From: DATHTC01 sp035456465 | Lineage (GTDB): Bacteria; Actinomycetota; Thermoleophilia; Gaiellales; Gaiellaceae | DNA length: 64,000 bases | Assembly: GCA_035456465.1 (NCBI GenBank) | Contig: DATIDD010000043.1 | Location: forward strand, 1 to 64,000 | Direction: 5' to 3' | Shown here: piece by piece, positions 1 to 8,018 of the stretch | Position numbering within the stretch: the stretch's first letter is position 1 | How the letters are laid out: the number at the start of each line of letters is the position of its first letter | The notes under the pieces: generated by a model | Databases searched by the model: none | Told to the model about the DNA's origin: nothing | What the model saw: only the letters and a program-made list of their open reading frames with translations | Made by a program: the position numbers and the translations under genes

Positions 1-296
1 AGCCGCACCACGAGCTCGAGGCGTGGAAGGAGGAGTTCCTCGCGCGCCACGCGCCCCGGCCCGAGGACGTCCGGCTCGAGGTCAGAGTGGGACGGCCGGG
101 CGAGTCGGTGCTGCGGGTCGCCGAGGAGGCGGACGCGGACCTGATCGCGCTCGGCTGGGCGCGCGACCTCTCACGGGGCCGGGCCGCGGTCGTTCGCGAG
201 GTGCTCGAGCGCAGCCCCATTCCCGTGCTGCTCGTGTCCGTCACCCCGGCCGGCATCGCACAGCGCCTGCGGACGGCATCGGGAGCCGCCGTATGA
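1..296 (+). CDS. Universal stress protein family, C-terminal fragment
   Basis: The reading frame is open from the window edge (first full codon at base 3) to a TGA at 294-296, so the N-terminus lies outside the window. The visible 97 residues contain the end of a UspA-like alpha/beta domain. A strand-helix unit (VLRVAEEADADLIALGW) is followed by the helix and final strand RAAVVREVLERSPIPVLLV, the usual C-terminal signature of the family. The glycine-rich nucleotide loop that precedes this helix in ATP-binding members is weak here (GWARDLSRGR), so nucleotide binding is uncertain. It lies upstream of a CBS protein, a pairing common in stress and energy-sensing loci. Confidence 0.75.
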   Translation, partial: PHHELEAWKEEFLARHAPRPEDVRLEVRVGRPGESVLRVAEEADADLIALGWARDLSRGRAAVVREVLERSPIPVLLVSVTPAGIAQRLRTASGAAV

Positions 297-417
297 GCGT
301 TCGGGCGCAGCCGCGACGCCGGCGGTCCGTAGAACCCCCCGGCACCGTCCGCGCCGCCGCCGATGCACCGCCCGGGAGGCCCGTGGATCGTTGCCGCGAC
401 GCCGAGAGGAGAGAGCC

Positions 418-801
418 ATGACCGAGACCACCACCGAGCCGGCGACGGTCGGGGAGCGGATGACCCGCACGTTCCTCGAGGTCGCGCCGGAGGACACGAT
501 CGGCGAGGTCGCCGAGCGCCTGCAGGCGGCCGACGCCGGGTCGGCGCTCGTGGTCGCCTACGGCCGCCTGGTCGGCATCCTCACGTCTCGCGACCTCGTC
601 CGCTGCATCGCCTCGCGCTCGCATCCGAGTGACGCGCGTGTGCGGGAATGGATGACGGAGAGCCCGCAGGTCGTCCACGAGGACACGCCGGTGGCGGCCG
701 CGGCGAGGCTGATGGCCGACGGCGGCTTCCACCACCTGCCGGTCGTCGAGGAGGCCCACCCGGTCGGCGTCGTCGGCCTGCGCGCGCTCGTCCGGCCGTA
801 G
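418..801 (+). CDS. Tandem CBS-domain protein
   Basis: A 127-residue protein made almost entirely of two CBS repeats. The first, residues about 8-58, includes ERMTRTFLEVAPEDTIGEVAERL and the closing VGILTSRDLVR. The second, about 67-127, includes MTESPQVVHEDTPVAAAARLM and LPVVEE. CBS pairs bind adenine nucleotides and act as energy or redox sensors; there is no attached catalytic domain, so a free-standing regulatory role is likely. I start it at ATG 418 because a purine-rich GAGAGGAGAG lies just upstream. An in-frame TTG at 391 has no such support. It is a soluble cytoplasmic protein and probably shares its message with neither neighbour, given gaps of over 100 bases on both sides. Confidence 0.85.
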   Translation: MTETTTEPATVGERMTRTFLEVAPEDTIGEVAERLQAADAGSALVVAYGRLVGILTSRDLVRCIASRSHPSDARVREWMTESPQVVHEDTPVAAAARLMADGGFHHLPVVEEAHPVGVVGLRALVRP

Positions 802-903
802 CCGCACGGGGTCGCGGGCCGCAGCCTCCGCGCAGGCCCCGGCGCTCCCGCGGCGAACCTGCGTCCTGCGGCCTGCCGGGCCGCGCCCACGAGGAGGACG
901 AGC

Positions 904-1362
904 ATGGTTGCCCCGCAGCGCTTGCGCGTGCAAGGCTGCACCGATCCGACGCCCGAAGGAGCCATCGTTCAGGGGGAACAGCGAGACCAACGCAGTCGGT
1001 CGCGTCCCATGGTTCTCGTCTGCGAGGACGACGCGAGCCTGCGCGAGCTCGTCCGCCTGTCCCTGCAGGCCGACTACGAGATCCTCGAGGCGACGGACGG
1101 TCGCGAGAGCATCGCCCTCGTCGACGAGCACCGCCCGGACGCGGTCGTCGTCGACCTGATGCTGCCGGGCCTTCCGGGCCTCGACGTGATCCGAGCACTC
1201 CGCGCGGACGAGGCGAACGCGGGCACGCGGATCGTCGCGCTCTCGGCGTGGAGCCACCTCGACCAGGAGTCGGTCGAGGCCGGCGCCGACCGGTTCCTGG
1301 CCAAGCCCTTCGACCCGGACGAGCTGCGGGGCGCGGTCGCCGAGCTGCTGGAGGCGGCATGA
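904..1362 (+). CDS. Single-domain response regulator (receiver only)
   Basis: CheY-like receiver domain with no output domain. Using the ATG at 904 the protein has 152 residues and the domain starts near residue 36 (MVLVCEDD). The acidic pocket is E41/D42/D43, the phosphoacceptor D84 (VVVDLMLPG), the switch serine S114 and the conserved lysine K134 (LAKPF). The ATG at 904 has a strong Shine-Dalgarno (GAGGAGGA), whereas the ATG at 1009 would give a tight 117-residue receiver but lacks a well-spaced one; the start is therefore open. The TGA stop overlaps the ATG of the downstream histidine kinase, so the two are translationally coupled and form one two-component system. Confidence 0.9.
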   Translation: MVAPQRLRVQGCTDPTPEGAIVQGEQRDQRSRSRPMVLVCEDDASLRELVRLSLQADYEILEATDGRESIALVDEHRPDAVVVDLMLPGLPGLDVIRALRADEANAGTRIVALSAWSHLDQESVEAGADRFLAKPFDPDELRGAVAELLEAA

Positions 1363-2906
1363 CCGTCTCGCTCGAGCTGCGCGCGCGCCCCGGCGTCCTC
1401 GGCGTCGTCCGCCGCGGCCTGGGGTCGATCGCCGGGCGCCTCGTGCTCGCGAGCGCGGCGTTCGCGCTCCTGGTCGCGATCGCCTTCGCCCTCCTCGTCG
1501 CGTCCGTCGACGACCTTCGGGGCGCGACCGAGCGGGAGGCGCGCGCGAAGAATGTGACGGTGGGGGTGCTCGCGGCCGAGAAGCTCGTGGTCGACCTCGA
1601 GTCGGGCGTGCGCGGCTACGCGATCACCGGCGACCGGCGGTTCCTGCGCCCGTACACGGAGGGCCGCAAGCGGATGCCGGGGGTGCTGGACGACCTCCGC
1701 GAGCTGACCGCCCAGGACCCGGCGGCGAAGCAGCTCGGGGGCCAGCTCGCGGCGCAGATCGCGCAGTACGCCGACGAGTACGCGGCGCCGGTCGTGCTGA
1801 TCGCGCGCGACAACCAGGAGGCGGCGCAGAGCTCCGACTCGTTCCAGGTCGGACGTCAGCGCGTCGACGCGATCCGACGGCAGTTCGAGACGCTCCTCGA
1901 CGTCGTGAACGCGCAGGCCCGAGCCAGCGCCGACTCCTCCTCCGACCGCGCGCGCCAGGCCGTCGCGATCGGGGTCGGCGGCTTCGTCCTCTCCGGGCTG
2001 CTGGTGGCGCTGCTCGGCCTCTACCTCGTGCACTCGATCGGGCGCCCCCTGCGGGCCGCGGCGACGGGCGCGTCGAAGATCGCCGAGGGAGACTTCGCGC
2101 AGCGGCTGCCCGAGCGCGGCCCGGGGGAGGTACGGGAGCTCTCGCAGACGTTCAACCGGATGGCGGCGCAGCTCGCGGCCCGCGAGCGGGAGCTCGAGGC
2201 GCAGAACGCGGCGCTCCGCGCGAGCGAGCAGCTGAAGTCGGAGCTCGTCAGCATCGTCTCGCACGAGGTGCGCACGCCGCTCGCGAGCGTCCTCGGCTTC
2301 ACCTCGCTGCTGCTGCAGCGGGACGTGCCCGAGGACGAGCAGCGGCGGTACCTCGAGATCATCGACGCCCAGGGGAAGCGGCTCGCGGCGCTGCTCGACG
2401 ACTTCCTCGACGTCCAGCGGATCGAGGAAGGGCGGCTCGAGCTCGCGCGCGCCCGCGTCGACCTGGCCGCGCTCCTCCGCGAGCAGGTGCAGCTCTACGA
2501 GGCGCTCAGCGCGGACCACGCGCTCGCGCTCACGCTGCCCACGGGCCCGTTCGTCGTCGAGGGCGACGCCGACCGGCTCGCGCAGGTGATCGGGAACCTG
2601 CTCTCGAACGCGATCAAGTACTCGCCGGAGGGCGGCAGCGTCGAGGTCGTCGGCGACCGGAACGGCGACCACGTCCGGGTGAGCGTGCGCGACCACGGCC
2701 TCGGCATCCCCGAGGGCCAGCACGGCAGGATCTTCACGAAGTTCTTCCGCGGCGACGCGGCGGCGAGCGGGATCGCGGGCACGGGGCTCGGTCTCGCGTT
2801 CGCCCGCGCCGTCGTCGAGGCGCACGGGGGGGCGATCGGGTTCCGGAGCGCCCCCGGCAAGGGCTCCACGTTCTGGGTGGAGCTCCCGGTGGGGAACGGC
2901 CGGTGA
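1359..2906 (+). CDS. Membrane sensor histidine kinase (CHASE3-HAMP-HisKA-HATPase)
   Basis: A 515-residue sensor kinase. An N-terminal membrane segment (about 28-49) and a second one (about 202-225) flank an extracytoplasmic four-helix region with the ESGVRGYAITGDRRFL signature of CHASE3. HAMP follows at about 226-280, then HisKA with the phosphorylated H302 in SHEVRTPL. The ATPase domain has the N box (N413, N417), G1 (D446-G450, DHGLG), F box (KFFRGD, 461-466) and G2 (GTGLGLAFA, 474-482). All catalytic motifs are intact. It overlaps the response regulator by four bases (ATGA) and is its obvious partner. The stimulus is not deducible from the CHASE3 domain. Confidence 0.95.
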   Translation: MTVSLELRARPGVLGVVRRGLGSIAGRLVLASAAFALLVAIAFALLVASVDDLRGATEREARAKNVTVGVLAAEKLVVDLESGVRGYAITGDRRFLRPYTEGRKRMPGVLDDLRELTAQDPAAKQLGGQLAAQIAQYADEYAAPVVLIARDNQEAAQSSDSFQVGRQRVDAIRRQFETLLDVVNAQARASADSSSDRARQAVAIGVGGFVLSGLLVALLGLYLVHSIGRPLRAAATGASKIAEGDFAQRLPERGPGEVRELSQTFNRMAAQLAARERELEAQNAALRASEQLKSELVSIVSHEVRTPLASVLGFTSLLLQRDVPEDEQRRYLEIIDAQGKRLAALLDDFLDVQRIEEGRLELARARVDLAALLREQVQLYEALSADHALALTLPTGPFVVEGDADRLAQVIGNLLSNAIKYSPEGGSVEVVGDRNGDHVRVSVRDHGLGIPEGQHGRIFTKFFRGDAAASGIAGTGLGLAFARAVVEAHGGAIGFRSAPGKGSTFWVELPVGNGR

Positions 2907-2940
2907 GCCGGCCTTCAGTGCACGAGCGAAGGAGGGGGAC

Positions 2941-3396
2941 GTGACGAGGATCGTGGCGCTCGTCGCCGTTGCGGGGGCGGGGGTGGCCGCACTTGCCGTT
3001 GTCCAGTCGCCGGCGGCGACCGGACCGGCCCTGATCAGGATCACGAACACGGAGGTGCGCTCTGCGGCCATCGACGTCGGCGCTCCCGGCTCCAGCGTCG
3101 GCGACATGGGCATCTACCTGGGCCGTCTCTACAACCGCCGCATCACCGGCCGGTCGATCGGCACCTCGCAGCTGGTGTGCACGACGATGTTCTCGGGCGT
3201 GCGGAGCTGTCGCGGCACCTACGCGCTCCCGCGCGGCAAGCTCGTCGTCGGCGGGACGCTCCGCTACCGCGAGATCTACCAGCTGGCCGTGCTCGGCGGC
3301 ACCGGCCTGTACGACAACGCGCGCGGGACGCTGACGGTGACGCGGATCTCGCGACGCCCGCGGCGCGAGTTCATCGTCTTCCGGCTGACCGGCTGA
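2941..3396 (+). CDS. Secreted allene-oxide-cyclase/dirigent-barrel-like protein
   Basis: A 151-residue protein starting at GTG 2941 after a GGAGGGGGAC Shine-Dalgarno. Residues 1-26 form a signal peptide (MTRIVALVAVAGAGVAALAVV). The mature part has glycine-rich beta-strand motifs: GSSVGDMGIYLGRLYN, a cysteine pair around CTTMFSGVRSC, GTYALPRGKLVVGG and LAVLGGTGLYDNARGTLTV. This order matches the AOC-barrel-like/dirigent fold common in actinobacterial secreted proteins. No enzymatic activity is established for most bacterial members and none is asserted here. It follows the histidine kinase by 34 bases and could be co-transcribed. A strong hairpin lies just after the stop. Confidence 0.7.
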   Translation: MTRIVALVAVAGAGVAALAVVQSPAATGPALIRITNTEVRSAAIDVGAPGSSVGDMGIYLGRLYNRRITGRSIGTSQLVCTTMFSGVRSCRGTYALPRGKLVVGGTLRYREIYQLAVLGGTGLYDNARGTLTVTRISRRPRREFIVFRLTG

Positions 3397-3407
3397 GCCC
3401 CGCCCTG

Positions 3408-3433
3408 CGCGGGCGGGTACCCCTCCGCCCGCG
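3408..3433. terminator. Bidirectional GC hairpin between convergent genes
   Basis: CGCGGGCGG (3408-3416) and CCGCCCGCG (3425-3433) form a perfect 9-bp stem with an 8-base loop. It sits between the stop of the secreted barrel protein and the stop of the convergent LON-domain gene, ending two bases before the latter. There is no T-tract, as is usual for high-GC actinobacterial terminators. Confidence 0.6.
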
Positions 3434-3435
3434 TG

Positions 3436-4050
3436 CTACGGGCGCAGCCGGACGTGGCCGTTGGTGGCGGCCAACCGCGCGCGCTCGGCCCGCGCCGCGA
3501 GCGCCTCGGCCGCGCCGTCCAGCAGCCGCACCAGCCGCTTCAGCCGCTCCGGCTCGGAGCGCGACTCGAGCAGCCCCTGCTTCAACCGCGGCTCGAGCTC
3601 GATCTTCGCGGCCAGCTCGAAGGACGGCGACGCCGTGAGCGGATCGAGGTCCTCGGCGTCGCTCCCGGCGAGCTCCGCCACGCGCCGCAGGTTCGCGACC
3701 GCGTCGGCGACCGCCGCGGCGTCGGGCTCGGCGTCCACGTCGTCGAGCGGCTCGACCTCCGCCGTGCGGAAGGAGCGCCCCGACGTCAGCGCGACGATGC
3801 GGAAGCGCTCGCGCCCTTCGACCACGACGTTGAGACGGCCGTCGTCGAAGCGCGCGAGCACCGCCACGACCGCGGCACGGGTGCCGATCTCGCGAATCCC
3901 CTCGTCGTCGGCGAGCACGAGCCCGAACTCGCCGTCGCGCTCGAGGCACTCGCCGACGAGCTCCTTGTAGCGCTCCTCGAAGACGTGGAGCGGCGCGCGC
4001 TCGGTCGGGAGGAGCACCATTCCGAGCGGGAACAGGCCGAGCTCGTCCAC
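3436..4050 (-). CDS. LON substrate-binding (N-terminal) domain protein
   Basis: A 204-residue protein resembling the N-terminal substrate-binding domain of Lon protease without the ATPase and peptidase parts. Typical motifs are LGLFPLGMVLLP at the start, PLHVFEERYKELVGECLERDGEFGLVL, and the later GIREIGTRAAVVAVLARFDDGRLNVVVEGRERFRI. Stand-alone LON-domain proteins of about 200 residues are widespread; their role is unclear and protein binding is inferred. It starts at GTG 4050 with no Shine-Dalgarno; a TAGGCT hexamer six bases upstream suggests leaderless transcription. It is divergent from the small DUF4177-like gene. Confidence 0.8.
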   Translation of the reverse strand: MDELGLFPLGMVLLPTERAPLHVFEERYKELVGECLERDGEFGLVLADDEGIREIGTRAAVVAVLARFDDGRLNVVVEGRERFRIVALTSGRSFRTAEVEPLDDVDAEPDAAAVADAVANLRRVAELAGSDAEDLDPLTASPSFELAAKIELEPRLKQGLLESRSEPERLKRLVRLLDGAAEALAARAERARLAATNGHVRLRP

Positions 4051-4056
4051 GTCGTA

Positions 4057-4062
4057 AGCCTA
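4057..4062 (-). promoter_or_regulatory. Possible -10 element, leaderless LON-domain gene
   Basis: On the minus strand TAGGCT is followed by TACGAC and then the GTG start at 4050. The six-base gap places the expected transcription start at or next to the start codon, and no Shine-Dalgarno is present. The assignment rests on spacing only. Confidence 0.35.
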
Positions 4063-4089
4063 GGAGATTCCGGGTAACGTTCTCCGGCG

Positions 4090-4347
4090 ATGGCCCTGCT
4101 CAAGTCGGACGAGGAGCGCGCCGAGCGCGCCCGCCTCGAGGAGGAGCGGCGCCGCCGGGACGAGCGGCCCGCGAGGCGCTTCGAGTACTTCGTACTGCGG
4201 GTGGGGCCGAAGGCGCGCGCGGAGGGGCAGCTGAACGAGCTCGGGCAGAAGGGCTGGCAGCTCGTCCAGGTGATCGAGACGGACGGCCACCTGGCGTTCT
4301 ACCTGGAGCGGGAGCTCCTGCCCGTGGACGCGAGCCCCGGCCCGTAG
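4090..4347 (+). CDS. Small DUF4177-like protein
   Basis: An 85-residue protein. The first 28 residues are highly charged and probably helical (DEERAERARLEEERRRRDER). The rest has the pattern of the DUF4177 family: an aromatic strand FEYFVLRVG, then LNELGQKGWQLVQVIE and a final strand HLAFYLERE. These domains are small alpha/beta folds found in bacteria and phages with no known biochemical function. The ATG at 4090 has no Shine-Dalgarno; a TAACGT hexamer nine bases upstream could be the -10 of a near-leaderless transcript. It is divergent from the LON-domain gene, with 39 bases between starts. Confidence 0.7.
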   Translation: MALLKSDEERAERARLEEERRRRDERPARRFEYFVLRVGPKARAEGQLNELGQKGWQLVQVIETDGHLAFYLERELLPVDASPGP

Positions 4348-4434
4348 CGACACGCAGCCGAGCTCGAGGCGGCACCGCACGCACAGCCACGTCCCGTACC
4401 GCCACTCCATCTCGGCGCTGCGCCGAGGCGGCGC

Positions 4435-6075
4435 TCACCGGTCAGGCCGTCGAGGCGACGCGCGCCGGCGGACGGCGGCGAGCGCCGCGACCGCTCCGAG
4501 CGCGACCGCCAGCTTCGTCGCCCGGTCGGCGTGGAGGGCCGCCCTCGCGGCGATCATCCCCGGCCCGCCGTGGACGCCTCCGCCCGGGTGCGCGGCGGCG
4601 GAGGCGAGGTAGAGACCGGCCACGGGCGTCCCGGGCCGGCCGAGCCCGGGCGTGGGGCGCAGGAACAGCTGCTGGTGCAGCTGCGAGGTCCCGCCGTTGA
4701 GGGCGCCGCCGACGAGGTTGGCGTCTCGCTCCTCGAGGTCGCGCGGCGTGAGCACGTGCCGCGTGCGGACGAGCGCCTTGAACCCCGGGGCGAGCGCCTC
4801 GACGCGCTGCTCCATCCGGGCCGCGAACCGCTCGGCCTCGGCCGGGTCCCACGAGCCGGAGAGCTCGCCGCTCGCGTCCCCGCGGATCCGCTGCGGAACG
4901 TGCGTATACGCCCACGCGACCTCCTTGCCCGGCGGGCAGCGGCTCGGGTCGCCGGCGCCGCCGAGCGCGTACTGGCCGAGCACGAGAAACGGACGGGCCG
5001 GGACGAGCCCCTGCGCCAGCTCGGCCGCGGACTGCGTCAGCTCGTCGACGGATTCGGCGACGTGGACGACGGGTGCGCGCCGCGCCTCCTCGGCGCGCCA
5101 CGGGATCGGCCCGTCGAGCGCCCAGTCGAGCTTGAACGTGGCCGTGTCGAGCTGCATCCGCTCGAGGTCGCGGGCCAGCCGCGCCGGAACGTGCCGGAGC
5201 TCGAGCAGCTCGCCGTAGAGCATCCCGGGCATCGTGTCGGCGAGGACGGCCCGGCGCGCGGGCACGACGGTGCCGTCGGCGGTGCGGACGCCGACGGCGC
5301 GGTTCCCGCGCACGACCACGCGTGTGACACGCACCCCGCAGCTGAGCTCGCCGCCGCGGTCGCGGAGGCGCGCGACGAGCGCGTCGGTGAGCCGCTGCGC
5401 CCCACCCTCCGGGAACGGGAAGCCGACGGCCTGGCCGAGCCCGCAGAGGAACCAGCCGAAGAAGCCGCCCGGCGGCTGCTCCGGGCCGAGGTCGGCGTGG
5501 AGCGCGTTCCCGGCGAGGAGGCGCGCGGCGCCCGCGCCGCGGAACTCCTCCTCGGCGAGGCGGCGGACGCCGAGCAGCCCGAGGCGCAGGAAGCGCGGCA
5601 GGTCGGCGCGGAGCACTGCCGCGAGCCCCAGCGTCGCGCGGACGGGCGGAAGCGGCGTCGTCATCCCCCGGAGCAGGTGCGGCCGCAGCCGCGCGAACAG
5701 CTCGAAGAGACGGCGCCAGGCGTCCCCGTCGCCGGCCGCGAAGGCGTCGAGCGACGCCGCCGTCTCGTCGAGGTCGCGCGACAGGACGACGCAGTCGCCG
5801 CCCGTCGGGTGGGCGAGCACGAGCGGCCCGTGCCGCCAGCGGAGCCCCCACCGCTCCAGCTTGAGGCTCGTGAACGCGGGCGAGGCGGCCGCGAGCGGGT
5901 AGAACGCGCTGAAGACGTCGTGGACGAAGCCGGGCTCGGTCAGCTCCGCCGAGCGCACCGCGCCGCCCGGCGTCGCCTCCGCCTCGAGCACGTGCACCGA
6001 CCAGCCGGCGTCGGCGAGGTGGTTGGCGGCGACGAGGCCGTTCGGGCCTGCGCCGATGACGACCGCATCAGGCAC
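4435..6075 (-). CDS. FAD-dependent oxidoreductase, CrtI/PYROXD2-like
   Basis: A 546-residue flavoprotein. The N-terminal dinucleotide-binding fold is clear (VVIGAGPNGLVAANHLADAG, residues 5-24, followed by VHVLEAE). The GGAVRS and FPEGGAQRL segments and the C-terminal GLYLASAAAHPGGGVHGGPG (an FAD-contacting motif) match the phytoene-desaturase-like branch of NAD(P)/FAD oxidoreductases. Many such bacterial proteins act on unknown substrates, not carotenoids, and no carotenoid gene lies nearby. A short hydrophobic C-terminal segment (LAVALGAVAALAAV) could anchor it to the membrane. It starts at GTG 6075, divergent from an SRPBCC gene. A second family member is at 49440-50993. Confidence 0.85.
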   Translation of the reverse strand: MPDAVVIGAGPNGLVAANHLADAGWSVHVLEAEATPGGAVRSAELTEPGFVHDVFSAFYPLAAASPAFTSLKLERWGLRWRHGPLVLAHPTGGDCVVLSRDLDETAASLDAFAAGDGDAWRRLFELFARLRPHLLRGMTTPLPPVRATLGLAAVLRADLPRFLRLGLLGVRRLAEEEFRGAGAARLLAGNALHADLGPEQPPGGFFGWFLCGLGQAVGFPFPEGGAQRLTDALVARLRDRGGELSCGVRVTRVVVRGNRAVGVRTADGTVVPARRAVLADTMPGMLYGELLELRHVPARLARDLERMQLDTATFKLDWALDGPIPWRAEEARRAPVVHVAESVDELTQSAAELAQGLVPARPFLVLGQYALGGAGDPSRCPPGKEVAWAYTHVPQRIRGDASGELSGSWDPAEAERFAARMEQRVEALAPGFKALVRTRHVLTPRDLEERDANLVGGALNGGTSQLHQQLFLRPTPGLGRPGTPVAGLYLASAAAHPGGGVHGGPGMIAARAALHADRATKLAVALGAVAALAAVRRRASPRRPDR

Positions 6076-6119
6076 GCGTCGTGGTTTTGCCGGTGGCCTG
6101 TCCTGGAAACGCGGGGCAC

Positions 6120-6554
6120 ATGGCGGTCAACGAGATCGACGTCGCGGCGTCGCCGGACGAGGTCTTCGCCGTCCTCGCCGATCCCGAACGCTACGCCGAC
6201 TGGGTCGTGGGCGCGGCGGAGACGGAGGAGGAGGGCGGCGACTGGCCGCAGGAGGGCGCGACGCTCCGCTACGAGGCGGGCGCCGGCCCCCTCGTCGTCA
6301 CGGATGTGACCGAGGTCGTCCACTCGGACCCGCCGCGCCGACTCGTCCTCCGGGCGAAGCTGCGGCCAGCCGGCGAGCTCCGGATCGGGCTCGTCCTCGA
6401 GCCGAGCGTCCGCGGCACGCGCCTGACGATGACCGAGGAGCCCGTCGAGGGGCTCGTCGCGGCGACGCACACGCGACTGACCGACGCCGTGCTCGGGCAG
6501 CGGAACGAGGCCGCGCTCGACCGGCTCCGGCAGCTCGTCGAGGCCGGCCGCTGA
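6120..6554 (+). CDS. SRPBCC/polyketide-cyclase-like lipid-binding fold protein
   Basis: A 144-residue protein of the START/SRPBCC fold. The opening MAVNEIDVAASPDEVFAVLADPERYADWV is the standard beginning of the family, with the conserved tryptophan. The centre has VVTDVTEVVHSDPPRRLVLRAKLRP and the end the long helix LTDAVLGQRNEAALDRLRQLV. These proteins bind small hydrophobic ligands in a deep cavity; some are cyclases or aromatase-like enzymes, and the ligand here is unknown. I start at ATG 6120, where the fold begins. An in-frame start at 6081 would lie six bases from the divergent flavoprotein start and adds 13 unrelated residues. Confidence 0.8.
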   Translation: MAVNEIDVAASPDEVFAVLADPERYADWVVGAAETEEEGGDWPQEGATLRYEAGAGPLVVTDVTEVVHSDPPRRLVLRAKLRPAGELRIGLVLEPSVRGTRLTMTEEPVEGLVAATHTRLTDAVLGQRNEAALDRLRQLVEAGR

Positions 6555-6584
6555 CCGTTCCTCGCGACGGCGTCGCCGCGTGCG

Positions 6585-7937
6585 CTAGGCCGCGTACTCG
6601 TCCGCCGCCGCGAGCGCCTCGTCGAGGATCGCGATCCCCTCGTCGAGCTCGTCCGCCGTGATCGTCAGCGGCGGGCAGACCATGATCACGTTCCAGTGCA
6701 CCATCAGGTAGAGGCCGCGCTCGAGCGCCGCCTTCGCCACGCGCATCACCGGCGCGGCGTCGTCGCCCGTCGCGTTGAACGGGACGAGCGGCTCCCGCGT
6801 GTCCCGGTCGCGAACGAGCTCGAGCCCCCAGAAGCAGCCGAGCCCACGCACGTCGCCGATCGACGGATGCCTCGCGGCGAGCTCGTGCAGCCGCTCGCGG
6901 AACAGCTCGCCCGTCGCCGCCGCCTGCTCGACGATCCCCTCCTCCTGGAAGGCCTCGATCGACGCCACCGCCGACGCACACGCGAGCGGGTGGCCCGAGT
7001 ACGTCAGCCCGCCGGCGAAGTACTTGTCGCGCACCCAGCGCGCGATCGGCTCGCGGACGATCATCGCGCCGATCGGGACGTAGCCGGAGTTGATCCCCTT
7101 GGCGACGGTCATGAGGTCCGGGATGACGTCCCAGTTGTCGACGCCGAACCACTTCCCGGTGCGGCCGAAGCCGGCCATCACCTCGTCGCAGATCAGCAGG
7201 ATCCCGTGCCGGTCGCAGGTCTCGCGGATCGCCTGGAGGTAGCCGTCGGGCGGGACGATGATCCCGTTCGTGCCCGTGACCGTCTCGAGGATCACGGCGG
7301 CGACCGTCTCCGGCCCCTCGTACTGCAGCAGCTCCTCCAGATGGGGCGCGCCCGTGCAGACGGGACAGGGGTCGGGATGTCCGGCGGGGCAGCGGTACGT
7401 GTAGGGGTCGAGCATCCGCACGATGCCGGGGATCCCCGGCTCTGCGGGCCAGCGGCGCGGGTCGCCGGTCAGCGTGATCGCGCCGGCCGTGGCGCCGTGG
7501 TAGGAGCGGTAGCGCGCGATCACCTTGTGGCGCCCCGTGTACCAGCGGGCGAGCTTGATCGCGTTCTCGTTCGCCTCGGCGCCGCCGTTCGTGAAGAACG
7601 ACATCGTCAGGTCGCCGGGCGTCACCTCCGCGAGCAGCCGGCCGAGCCGCGAGCGCGACTCCGTCGCCATCGGGGGGCCGATCGTGCACAGGCGGTCGGC
7701 CTGCTCCTTGATCGCGGCGACCACCTTCGGGTGCTGGTGGCCGATCGAGACGTTGACGAGCTGCGACGCGAAGTCGAGGTAGCGCTTCCCGTCGTAGTCC
7801 CAGAAGTGCCGTCCCTCGGCGCCCGCGACCGGGATCGGGTTGACCGCGTCCTGGACGCTCCACGAGTAGAGGACGTACTCCTTCGCGTCCGCGACGACCT
7901 GCTCGCCCAGCTCCGGGTTGGCCTCGACCGTTGCCAT
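6585..7937 (-). CDS. Class III PLP-dependent omega-aminotransferase
   Basis: A 450-residue aminotransferase, starting at ATG 7937 after a perfect AAGGAG. Recognisable elements are WDYDGKRYLDFASQLVNVSIGHQHP, the phosphate-binding TNGGAEANENAIKLAR, the PLP-ring aspartate D251 (CDEVMAGFGRTG) and the Schiff-base lysine K280 (TVAKGINSGYVPIGA). Members transfer amino groups from omega-amino acids such as beta-alanine, 3-aminoisobutyrate or taurine, usually to pyruvate. Given the hydantoinase, carbamoylase and MmsA genes elsewhere in the window, beta-alanine or 3-aminoisobutyrate is the best guess. An insertion with three cysteines (C183, C191, C194) is notable. The gene is divergent from the LuxR regulator. 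Confidence 0.9.
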   Translation of the reverse strand: MATVEANPELGEQVVADAKEYVLYSWSVQDAVNPIPVAGAEGRHFWDYDGKRYLDFASQLVNVSIGHQHPKVVAAIKEQADRLCTIGPPMATESRSRLGRLLAEVTPGDLTMSFFTNGGAEANENAIKLARWYTGRHKVIARYRSYHGATAGAITLTGDPRRWPAEPGIPGIVRMLDPYTYRCPAGHPDPCPVCTGAPHLEELLQYEGPETVAAVILETVTGTNGIIVPPDGYLQAIRETCDRHGILLICDEVMAGFGRTGKWFGVDNWDVIPDLMTVAKGINSGYVPIGAMIVREPIARWVRDKYFAGGLTYSGHPLACASAVASIEAFQEEGIVEQAAATGELFRERLHELAARHPSIGDVRGLGCFWGLELVRDRDTREPLVPFNATGDDAAPVMRVAKAALERGLYLMVHWNVIMVCPPLTITADELDEGIAILDEALAAADEYAA

Positions 7938-8018
7938 TGCTCGCTCCTTCCGCTCGCTCGCCACCGATCGTAGTCCGCCGCGGTTGCGAGCGGCCGGTCG
8001 ACGCGCGACCATCCGACG

